Assembly (NCBI GenBank): GCA_017510725.1
Contig: JAFWMD010000027.1
Location: 57,831 to 121,830 of the forward strand
Length of the DNA stretch: 64,000 nt
Source: Mogibacterium sp.
GTDB taxonomy: Bacteria > Bacillota > Clostridia > Peptostreptococcales > Anaerovoracaceae
Direction of reading: 5' to 3'
Below, piece after piece: positions 1-6,737 of this stretch. The notes under the pieces are model-generated. The model saw only the letters and a list, made by a program, of their open reading frames with translations, was not told the origin of the DNA and did not search any database. The translations under genes and the position numbers were made by a program. Position 1 is the first letter of the stretch; each line of letters starts with the position of its first letter.

Positions 1-27
1 AATGATGTAATGAACCTTTTCGGTTAA
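1..27 (+). CDS. rseP: C-terminal end of probable RseP-type site-2 metalloprotease (partial)
   Basis: The window opens inside a reading frame that ends in NDVMNLFG and a TAA at 25-27, just before ispG. RseP/RasP proteases of Clostridia commonly end in a similar ND(I/V)xxLF string, and dxr-rseP-ispG-polC is a usual gene order in the class, so this is most likely the last eight codons of rseP. Only the tail is visible, and the call rests mainly on context. Its stop codon overlaps the ispG ribosome binding site, so the two genes are probably translated from one message. Confidence 0.5.
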   Translation, partial: NDVMNLFG

Positions 28-37
28 AGGAGACGGA

Positions 38-1105
38 ATGCCAAGATTGGTTTATTGCGGCGATGTCGCCATCGGAGGCGGGGCGCCGGTATCCATACAG
101 TCGATGACAAACGTCGACACAAGAGACACTGATTTACTTGTCAGACAGATAGATGAGCTCGCTGATGCGGGCTGCCAGATCGTGAGATGCGCCATACCTG
201 ACATGGAGGCTGCGGAGTCTTTCGGCAGGGCAAAAAAGCTTGTCAGAGTTCCTCTGGTAGCTGACATACATTTCGACTACAGACTCGCCATTGCTGCGAT
301 CGATGCCGGAGCAGATAAAATAAGGATCAATCCGGGCAATATCGGCAGTGTAGAAAGAGTCAGAGCCGTAGTTGATAAAGCAAGGGAACACGACATTCCG
401 ATCCGTGTAGGAGTCAATTCGGGCTCGCTTCAGAAGGATCTGATAGAGAAGTACGGCGGAGTTACAGCAGATGCTCTTGCTGAGAGCGGAGCAGGCATGC
501 TGAGGTACATCGAAGAACTCGGATATGACAAGCTGGTCGTTTCCATAAAATCTTCGAATGTGCGCATGAACTACGATGCGCATCTGAAACTAAGAGAGCT
601 GACAGATGCACCGATCCACATCGGCATTACAGAGTCTGGAACCCCGCGAAACGGAGAACTGAAGTCGGCAATAGGCATCGGTGCGCTCCTGCTCGCAGGG
701 ATCGGAGACACCATGAGAGTATCTCTCACTGATGATCCGGTTAAGGAGGTTCTCTTTGCACGGCGCATACTGGAGACTATTGGCATGCGTGAGAAGGCAA
801 TTGACGTGGTATCATGCCCAACATGCGGAAGAACTGAGATAGACCTGATCGGACTGGCAAACGAAGCTGAGGACAGACTGATGCCTATAGCACAGAAGCG
901 TGCGGATGCGGGCCTCAGGCCTCTTAAGATCGCAGTCATGGGCTGCGCGGTCAACGGTCCGGGAGAGAGCAGGGAAGCTGACTACGGCATTGCAGGCGGA
1001 AAGGGCGAAGGTCTCGTGTTTAGTCACGGCGAGATACTTGAAAAAGTTTCAGAAGACAGGCTCATAGACAGGCTCATAGAGCTTGTAGAGGCTGACGGTG
1101 AATAA
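38..1105 (+). CDS. ispG: 4-hydroxy-3-methylbut-2-en-1-yl diphosphate synthase (flavodoxin)
   Basis: IspG (GcpE) makes HMBPP from methylerythritol cyclodiphosphate, the penultimate step of the MEP isoprenoid pathway, in the cytoplasm. The 355 residues match the short bacterial form: an N-terminal TIM barrel (SIQSMTNVDTRDT near residue 20, ADIHFDYRLA near 75, INPGNIG near 97), then the iron-sulfur domain. C260 and C263 (SCPTCGR) and C303 (MGCAVNGPGE) are the three cluster cysteines; E310 is the expected fourth ligand. AAAGGAG at 26-32 sets the start. It lies between a probable rseP and polC with short gaps, the usual clostridial order. Nothing is odd in the sequence. Confidence 0.96.
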   Translation: MPRLVYCGDVAIGGGAPVSIQSMTNVDTRDTDLLVRQIDELADAGCQIVRCAIPDMEAAESFGRAKKLVRVPLVADIHFDYRLAIAAIDAGADKIRINPGNIGSVERVRAVVDKAREHDIPIRVGVNSGSLQKDLIEKYGGVTADALAESGAGMLRYIEELGYDKLVVSIKSSNVRMNYDAHLKLRELTDAPIHIGITESGTPRNGELKSAIGIGALLLAGIGDTMRVSLTDDPVKEVLFARRILETIGMREKAIDVVSCPTCGRTEIDLIGLANEAEDRLMPIAQKRADAGLRPLKIAVMGCAVNGPGESREADYGIAGGKGEGLVFSHGEILEKVSEDRLIDRLIELVEADGE

Positions 1106-1114
1106 ACAGGCAAA

Positions 1115-4100
1115 ATGATAAAAATCTCTGAGGACATACTGACTGCCGATGAGCTTAAAGAGGCGAGCGGCAGGGACATCAAGGACATAGACATAGAGAT
1201 AACGAACGTGGCTGTGTCAAAGGTGAACGGAGGATCGAGCGTGGCGTTGAACATCGACGCCAAGCTCAATTTTGTGATGCCAAAAAAGACAGAGAATCTC
1301 ATGAAGAAGAGGATCGCGGCAAGGATCGCTTCAGCTGAGAGAGTGAGATTCAATTACACATATACCGGAGTGATGATCCCGAAGAGGGCGGACTACGACG
1401 AAATGCCTGCAGAACAGTCATCCGGAAACGGTGGCTATAACGGCGGAAACCGCTACAGGCAAAGCAAGAAGGATAAGCCTGCCTTCACCAATTCCAGAGG
1501 GGAACTGGTGCTTTTAGGGGATGATTTCAACGGGGAATCAGTACCTTACTCCGAGCTTGAAGGACTTGTAGGCAGCAAGGAGAAGCCGGTAATAGAGGGT
1601 GAGGTGTTCAGCATAGAATCGATGCCTATCAAGAGCGGACGTCAGCTGATAACCATACTCATTGCCTCTGAGATCCGTACGTTCGGACTCAAGGCGTTCA
1701 TTTCGGAAGACAAGCTCAAGGAGATCCAGGACAATCTCTCGCAGGGCGACATGATAAAAGCCCGCGGCAGCATCGAATACGATACATACGAACATCAGAA
1801 CCTCATGATGGTCAATTCCATCAGAAAGGTAGAGAAAAAGCTCAAGGAAGACACATATCCGAACGGCAGGAGGGTAGAACTCCACTGCCACACCAAGATG
1901 AGCGATAACGACGGTTTCAACGAGGTGAAGGATATTGTGAAAAAGGCCGCTTACTGGGGCCAGCCTGCCGTTGCCATCACAGACCACGGCGTTGTACAGG
2001 CATTCCCGGATGCCGCAAAGGAAGCTGCCAAACAGGCCAAGAGCGGAAGGAACATAAAGATAATATACGGTGTCGAAGGATATCTGTATCCTGACGAGGA
2101 CGCGACGGAAGCTGACGGCACCATCGACATCAGGAAGAACCGGACTTATCACATAATCATTCTGGCGAAGAACCAGACGGGACTCAAAAACATATACAAG
2201 CTCGTCAGTACTTCGCACATCGATTACTTCTATAAGCGTCCGAGGATACCACGCTCCGTACTGCAGGCTCATAGAGAGGGGCTGATAATAGGCTCCGCCT
2301 GCGAGGCAGGCGAGCTTTACCAGGCAGTGATCAGGGGCGCAGATGACGATGAACTGGACAGGATCGCGTCCTTCTATGACTACATGGAAATACAGCCTTT
2401 AGGCAATAACCGCTTCATGATAGAAGACGGCATCGCGAGGGATGATAACGATCTTATAGCCAATAACATGAAGATCATTGCAACTGCCGACAGGCTCGGA
2501 AAGATGACCGTAGCCACTACAGACTCGCATTATCCGACTAAGGAGGCATCTATATACCGCAACATCATCATGGCAGGCATCGGCTTCCGTGATACACCGT
2601 CAGATTCGCTCTATCTGCGAACGACGGACGAGATGATGAAGGAGTTCGAATATCTCGGAGACAGGGCAGAGGAAATAGTCATTACCAATACCAACAAAAT
2701 CGCCGACATGGTTGAAGAGGTGCTGCCTGTCCCTAAGGGCAAATTCCCGCCTAAAATCGAAGGTGCCGAAGATAAGCTCAGGGAGAGCTGCTACAGCAAG
2801 GCGAAATCCATTTACGGCGATCCGCTGCCTCCTGAAATTGAGGAAAGGCTCGAGACTGAGCTTAGCTCCATCATCGGAAACGGATATGCCGTGATGTATA
2901 TAGCTGCACAGATGCTCGTTCATAAGTCGAACAAGGACGGATATCTGGTAGGATCCAGAGGCTCGGTAGGATCTTCATTTGCCGCTACCATGGCGGGTAT
3001 CACAGAGGTAAATCCTCTTGCACCTCACTATATCTGTCCGGAGTGCAAGCACTTTGAGTGGTCGGACGAACCGGGCAAATACGATGTAGGCTATGATATG
3101 CCGGAGAAGGCATGTCCGGAGTGCGGCGCACGCATGAAGAAAGAGGGCCTCAACATCCCGTTCGCTACCTTCCTCGGGTTCAAAGGCGACAAGGAGCCTG
3201 ATATCGACCTTAATTTTGCGGGTGAATATCAGCCGGTCGCACACAGATACGTAGGCGAGATCTTCGGTGAAAAGAATGTATATAAGGCCGGAACGGTAGC
3301 TACAATCGCCGACAAGACTGCCTTCGGATATGTAAAGCACTACGTCGAAGACAATCATATAAACGCCAACAAATACGACATAGACTATCTTGTGAAGGGA
3401 TGCACGGGCGTCAAGAGAACAACCGGACAGCATCCGGGAGGAATCATCGTCGTTCCGGATGATCACGAGATATATGAGTTCTGTCCTATACAGAAACCTG
3501 CCAACAAGAGGGACACTGACGTAATAACGACTCACTTCGATTATCACAAGATCGATGAGAACCTTCTGAAGCTGGATATTCTCGGACACGATGTGCCTCA
3601 GCTGATAAGACACCTTCAGGTAATGACGGGAGTCGACCCTATGAACATCCCGCTGGATGACAGGGAGACTCTGAGCATATTTACATCACTGGACGCACTT
3701 AAGATAAAGAATGAGAATTACAGGTTCACGCACGGTACATACGCAATACCTGAGTTCGGCACCAGCTTTACCCGGGGCATGCTCGATGACATCCATCCGA
3801 CTACGGTTTCGGCGCTGATCAAGATGTCGGGATTCTCCCACGGAACTGCAGTATGGACAGGAAACGCGCAGGACCTTCTCAGAAACGGGACTGCGACCAT
3901 CGACGAAGTCATTTCGTGCCGTGACGATATCATGAACTTCCTCATCAAAAAGGGCCTTCCGAACGGAGACGCGTTCAAGATCATGGAGATCGTAAGAAAG
4001 AACCGCGTGCTCAGTGAGGAACAGCTCAACATGATGAAGGATCACGGAGTGCCTGACTGGTACATATGGTCATGCGAGACGCTGCAGTACATGTTCCCGC

Positions 4101-4624
4101 GTGCACACGCAGCGGCATACGTAATGATGTCAATAAGAATGGCCTGGTTCAAAGTCAACTATCCGGAAGCTTTCTATGCTGCATGGTTCAGTTCGAAGGT
4201 AGATAACTTCGATGCCGACATCATCGGCCTGGGCATACCGGGGGTAGAGAAGAGGATGGACGAGATAGAAAAGCTCGGTAATACCGCTACTGCCAAGCAA
4301 AAGGAACAGCTGACGGTATATGAAGTAATGTACGAAGCATTCTCGAGAGGATTCACTTTTGCAGAGCCTGAACTGGGAGTTGCAGAGCCTTGCAGGTTCT
4401 CGGTCGTAGACGGAAAGATAATGCTGCCGTTCAATGCGGTAAGCGGTATCGGAGACACTGCTGCTGAATCACTCGCAGCTGCATATGCTGAGAAGCCGTT
4501 CAATACTCTCGATGATGTAAGATCAAGAACAAAGCTCACCGGCACCAACATAGACGACCTTAAGAAACACGGACTGTTTAAAGGTCTGCCAGAATCCGCA
4601 CAGATAAGCATATTCGATCTGTAG
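1115..4624 (+). CDS. polC: DNA polymerase III PolC-type alpha subunit lacking the exonuclease domain
   Basis: Replicative polymerase of Gram-positive bacteria. At 1169 residues it is well below the usual ~1430. Order seen: short N-terminal region, OB domain (about 160-235), PHP domain (about 252-475), polymerase core. Core marks are the PolC zinc site C641/C644/C667/C670, catalytic PDIDLNF (D696, D698) and the SRGSVGSS motif. The PHP domain is normally split by a ~180-residue DnaQ-like exonuclease. Here E321 and H346, which flank the insertion point, are only 25 residues apart and no exonuclease motif occurs. All nine expected PHP metal ligands are present: H257, H259, D266, H291, E321, H346, C396, D470, H472. 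The frame is intact, so this is not a frameshift. Start is ATG 1115, nine bases after ispG, with a weak ribosome site. Confidence 0.95.
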   Translation: MIKISEDILTADELKEASGRDIKDIDIEITNVAVSKVNGGSSVALNIDAKLNFVMPKKTENLMKKRIAARIASAERVRFNYTYTGVMIPKRADYDEMPAEQSSGNGGYNGGNRYRQSKKDKPAFTNSRGELVLLGDDFNGESVPYSELEGLVGSKEKPVIEGEVFSIESMPIKSGRQLITILIASEIRTFGLKAFISEDKLKEIQDNLSQGDMIKARGSIEYDTYEHQNLMMVNSIRKVEKKLKEDTYPNGRRVELHCHTKMSDNDGFNEVKDIVKKAAYWGQPAVAITDHGVVQAFPDAAKEAAKQAKSGRNIKIIYGVEGYLYPDEDATEADGTIDIRKNRTYHIIILAKNQTGLKNIYKLVSTSHIDYFYKRPRIPRSVLQAHREGLIIGSACEAGELYQAVIRGADDDELDRIASFYDYMEIQPLGNNRFMIEDGIARDDNDLIANNMKIIATADRLGKMTVATTDSHYPTKEASIYRNIIMAGIGFRDTPSDSLYLRTTDEMMKEFEYLGDRAEEIVITNTNKIADMVEEVLPVPKGKFPPKIEGAEDKLRESCYSKAKSIYGDPLPPEIEERLETELSSIIGNGYAVMYIAAQMLVHKSNKDGYLVGSRGSVGSSFAATMAGITEVNPLAPHYICPECKHFEWSDEPGKYDVGYDMPEKACPECGARMKKEGLNIPFATFLGFKGDKEPDIDLNFAGEYQPVAHRYVGEIFGEKNVYKAGTVATIADKTAFGYVKHYVEDNHINANKYDIDYLVKGCTGVKRTTGQHPGGIIVVPDDHEIYEFCPIQKPANKRDTDVITTHFDYHKIDENLLKLDILGHDVPQLIRHLQVMTGVDPMNIPLDDRETLSIFTSLDALKIKNENYRFTHGTYAIPEFGTSFTRGMLDDIHPTTVSALIKMSGFSHGTAVWTGNAQDLLRNGTATIDEVISCRDDIMNFLIKKGLPNGDAFKIMEIVRKNRVLSEEQLNMMKDHGVPDWYIWSCETLQYMFPRAHAAAYVMMSIRMAWFKVNYPEAFYAAWFSSKVDNFDADIIGLGIPGVEKRMDEIEKLGNTATAKQKEQLTVYEVMYEAFSRGFTFAEPELGVAEPCRFSVVDGKIMLPFNAVSGIGDTAAESLAAAYAEKPFNTLDDVRSRTKLTGTNIDDLKKHGLFKGLPESAQISIFDL

Positions 4625-4629
4625 GGGGA

Positions 4630-4887
4630 TCACGCACTGCGCTCGATCTCCCAGCGGCATTCACGGTAGAAGTAGAGCAGCTGATAGTTGACGCGGCGGC
4701 CCTCATTGATCGTACAGCAATCATAGACGATGCGTGATACACCGCCTGCGCCGAAGTATTCGATATTCTTAATGTCCGTTACTCTGACCGTCTTTTTTAT
4801 GCCGAACTCCACCACCTTGAATCTGATAGGGCGGGGAGACATCGCGCCTACATCAAAAACGGCCAGAACATCAACTGCCTGTCTCAT
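4630..4887 (-). CDS. Small conserved hypothetical protein
   Basis: An 85-residue reverse-strand frame convergent with polC, whose stop is five bases away. It looks real: GGAG lies seven bases before the ATG, and a good promoter (TTGATT, 17 bp, TATTAT) sits upstream at 4915-4943. The protein has no signal peptide or membrane segment. It looks like one small beta-rich domain: VLAVFDVGAMSPRPIRFKV, then a GIKKTVRVTDIKNIEYF block, and a YFYRECRWEIE end. The pattern resembles an unnamed family of ~85-residue clostridial proteins of unknown function. No catalytic motif is evident and I assign no role. Confidence 0.7.
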   Translation of the reverse strand: MRQAVDVLAVFDVGAMSPRPIRFKVVEFGIKKTVRVTDIKNIEYFGAGGVSRIVYDCCTINEGRRVNYQLLYFYRECRWEIERSA

Positions 4888-4914
4888 AATACTCCATTGT
4901 GTCCCGGCAGTATA

Positions 4915-4943
4915 ATAATACCGAACAAATGTTCTATAATCAA
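4915..4943 (-). promoter_or_regulatory. Promoter of the small reverse gene
   Basis: Reading the reverse strand, TTGATT (4943-4938) and TATTAT (4920-4915) are separated by 17 bp. The -10 lies about 28 bases before the start codon at 4887. It overlaps a forward TATAAT, making a compact divergent region. Confidence 0.6.
4935..4940 (+). promoter_or_regulatory. Candidate -10 box for butyrate kinase 1
   Basis: A perfect TATAAT lies 44 bases before the kinase start. I see no good -35 at the right distance, so this is weaker than the reverse promoter it overlaps. Confidence 0.4.
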
Positions 4944-4983
4944 TATCGGAAGTTGTATTTACTTGTATAAAAACAGAAACGAC

Positions 4984-6090
4984 ATGAGCTACAGGATATT
5001 CGTCATAAATCCCGGATCAACATCCACAAAACTCGCATATTTCGAAGACGAGAAGAAACTTTACGAAGAGAACGTCTTTCATGATTCATCTGAACTCGCA
5101 GGATTTGCGAGCGCTTACGATCAGCTGGATTTCAGGAAGCAGATGATACTTGAATTCCTCGATGAGAACGGGATAGATCTTCATGGCGTGGACGCGATAG
5201 TAGGCCGCGGCGGAAGCACCGCCCCTATAAACAGCGGAGTCTATCGGATCAATGATAAGCTGCTGGAGGATACCAGAAACATGGTGACCGGAGTTGATCA
5301 CCCAGCAAACCTCGGAGTGCCGCTCGCAGCAGAACTTGCCGCTGAATACGGCGGTCTGGCCCTGATGGTGGACGGCCCTAAAGTGGATGAGTTCATAGAT
5401 GAGGCCAGGATCACCGGCATGGCCGGGCTTTACAGAGGTGCCAGCCTGCATGTGCTCAATCTCGTGGGCACGGCGAGGATGCACTGCAGGGATCACGGCA
5501 TGGATTACAGGAAGTCGAATCTCATCGTCTGCCACATAGACGGAGGCATGTCGATATCCGCACATTATCACGGACGCATGATAGACGGCACCAACAATGC
5601 CTGGGGTGAAGGTCCCTTCACGCCTACGCGCACAGGAGCGCTGCCTGCACAGCTCGCTGTCGAATACTTCAGGGAAGGGGGAGCATGTTCGGATATACCT
5701 ATCCGTGACGCATGCACAAGAGCGGGCGGCTTTGTAAGCCACTTCGGCACATCCAATTCAGACAAGGTGCACGGCATGGTCGAAGCCGGAGATCCTAAGG
5801 CAGTACGTGTCTGGAATGCGATGCTCTACAACATATGCAAGGCAATCGGAGAAATGGCGGTAGTGCTGTCGGGCGAAGTCGATGCGATAATATGCGGAGG
5901 AGGGCTTCTGAGATTCGACGACCTCTGCGATTACATAACAAAGCGCTGCAGCTGGATAGCACCGGTTTATTTCTATCCGGGAGAGGTCGAGCATGAAGCC
6001 ATGGCCGCAGGAGCGTTGAGAGTGCTCAGGGGCGAGGAGGAACCGCAGGTCTACACGGGCATACCGGTATGGACCGGCTTCAAAGACTGA
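4984..6090 (+). CDS. buk: Butyrate kinase (copy 1)
   Basis: Converts butyryl phosphate and ADP to butyrate and ATP (or the reverse) as a cytosolic ASKHA-fold acyl kinase. The 368 residues fit the ~355-residue family. The family start RIFVINPGSTSTKLA gives the first phosphate loop. Other blocks are VGRGGSTAPINSG, CHIDGGMSISAH, GEGPFTPTRTGALP, GGFVSHFGTSNSD and ICGGGLLRF. ATG 4984 is chosen because conserved sequence begins two residues later; the frame is open further upstream, but that part is unlike the family. The ribosome site is poor. A second copy lies at 52001. No phosphotransbutyrylase (ptb) gene is next to either copy. Branched-chain acyl or propionyl substrates are possible alternatives. 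Confidence 0.92.
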   Translation: MSYRIFVINPGSTSTKLAYFEDEKKLYEENVFHDSSELAGFASAYDQLDFRKQMILEFLDENGIDLHGVDAIVGRGGSTAPINSGVYRINDKLLEDTRNMVTGVDHPANLGVPLAAELAAEYGGLALMVDGPKVDEFIDEARITGMAGLYRGASLHVLNLVGTARMHCRDHGMDYRKSNLIVCHIDGGMSISAHYHGRMIDGTNNAWGEGPFTPTRTGALPAQLAVEYFREGGACSDIPIRDACTRAGGFVSHFGTSNSDKVHGMVEAGDPKAVRVWNAMLYNICKAIGEMAVVLSGEVDAIICGGGLLRFDDLCDYITKRCSWIAPVYFYPGEVEHEAMAAGALRVLRGEEEPQVYTGIPVWTGFKD

Positions 6091-6111
6091 AAAATTATTT
6101 CCTGATAGGGC

Positions 6112-6139
6112 TTGACTTATAATGAACATATGCTAATAT
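6112..6139 (+). promoter_or_regulatory. Promoter of the metal-efflux operon
   Basis: TTGACT (6112-6117), 16 bp, TAATAT (6134-6139), the latter preceded by TGC (extended -10). It is 50 bases upstream of the arsR-family start and is the only promoter seen before the three-gene operon. Confidence 0.7.
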
Positions 6140-6151
6140 ATTCATATGAAT
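6140..6151 (+). promoter_or_regulatory. Probable ArsR/SmtB-type operator
   Basis: ATTCATATGAAT is a perfect 12-bp palindrome directly after the -10 box, with partial symmetry for three more positions after one mismatch (6136-6138 with 6153-6155). ATGAA at 6122-6126 adds another half-site. AT-rich TGAA/TTCA repeats over the promoter are typical of SmtB/CzrA operators, so autorepression by the next gene is likely. Confidence 0.6.
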
Positions 6152-6189
6152 GTATCGGCATATGTTTTTTCTTATGAAAGGAACAACAG

Positions 6190-6501
6190 ATGACAGAAAA
6201 TGACTACATGATAAAAGATCTCGGCGAAGAGGAACTGCTGGAGCTTGCTGAGCTCTTCAAGATGTTCGCGGATTCGACACGTATCAAGATCCTCTACGAT
6301 CTCTTTGACGGTGAAAAGAACGTCAGCGAGATATGCGAAGACATCGAAATGAACCAGTCCGCAGTATCGCACCAGCTCAAGGCTCTTAAGACGGGCAAAC
6401 TCATTAAAAGCCGCCGCGAGGGAAAGGCCATATACTATTCCCTTGACGACGATCACGTAAAGACCATCATCGAGATGGGTAAGGAACACATCGAAGAATA
6501 G
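6190..6501 (+). CDS. ArsR/SmtB-family metal-responsive repressor
   Basis: A 103-residue winged-helix repressor that releases DNA when it binds metal. Helix-turn-helix: NVSEICEDIEMNQSAVSHQLKALK (about 44-67), written here as a span around residues S57-H61. The end of the protein holds D87-x-H89, ten residues, H100-x2-E103. This reproduces the alpha-5 zinc site of CzrA/SmtB (Asp, His, His, then His or Glu). The CadC/ArsR cysteine site is missing; the only cysteine is C49. Zinc or cobalt sensing is therefore the likely role. GAAAGGA precedes the start. The gene leads an operon with an HMA protein and a P1B ATPase, behind a promoter with a palindromic operator. Confidence 0.9.
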   Translation: MTENDYMIKDLGEEELLELAELFKMFADSTRIKILYDLFDGEKNVSEICEDIEMNQSAVSHQLKALKTGKLIKSRREGKAIYYSLDDDHVKTIIEMGKEHIEE

Positions 6502-6518
6502 CAAAGGAGAACAGACAA

Positions 6519-6737
6519 ATGAAAAAGAAATTCAAACTCATCGACCTCGACTGCGCAAACTGTGCTGCAAAGATGGAAGAAGCAATTAAGAAAATCGACG
6601 GAGTTACAGACGCTTCAGTGAGCTTCATGACTCAGAAGATGATGATCGAGGCTGATGATGCTGTGTTCGATAAAGTCGTTGAAGAAGCGGTTAAATGCAT
6701 CGCCAAGGTTGAGCCTGACTGCCAGGTAGTACTGTAA
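6519..6737 (+). CDS. Free-standing heavy-metal-associated (HMA) domain protein
   Basis: A 72-residue ferredoxin-like HMA domain that binds a metal ion through the CxxC loop DCANCAAK (C12, C15). Such domains are usually fused to the N-terminus of P1B ATPases or act as metal chaperones. Here the domain is a separate protein just before an ATPase that has none, so it probably passes metal to the pump or works as its detached sensor domain. AAAGGAG gives a strong start. Its stop codon TAA shares its last A with the ATG of the ATPase, so the two are translationally coupled. The metal cannot be read from CxxC alone; the D before C12 and the neighbours favour zinc or cadmium over copper. Confidence 0.88.
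   Translation: MKKKFKLIDLDCANCAAKMEEAIKKIDGVTDASVSFMTQKMMIEADDAVFDKVVEEAVKCIAKVEPDCQVVL

Noticed and set aside
4897-4983. Open frame extending butyrate kinase 1 upstream by 29 codons
   Set aside because: The extra residues are unlike the family, which begins with (Y/F)RIFVINPGSTSTK, and they cross the promoter region.
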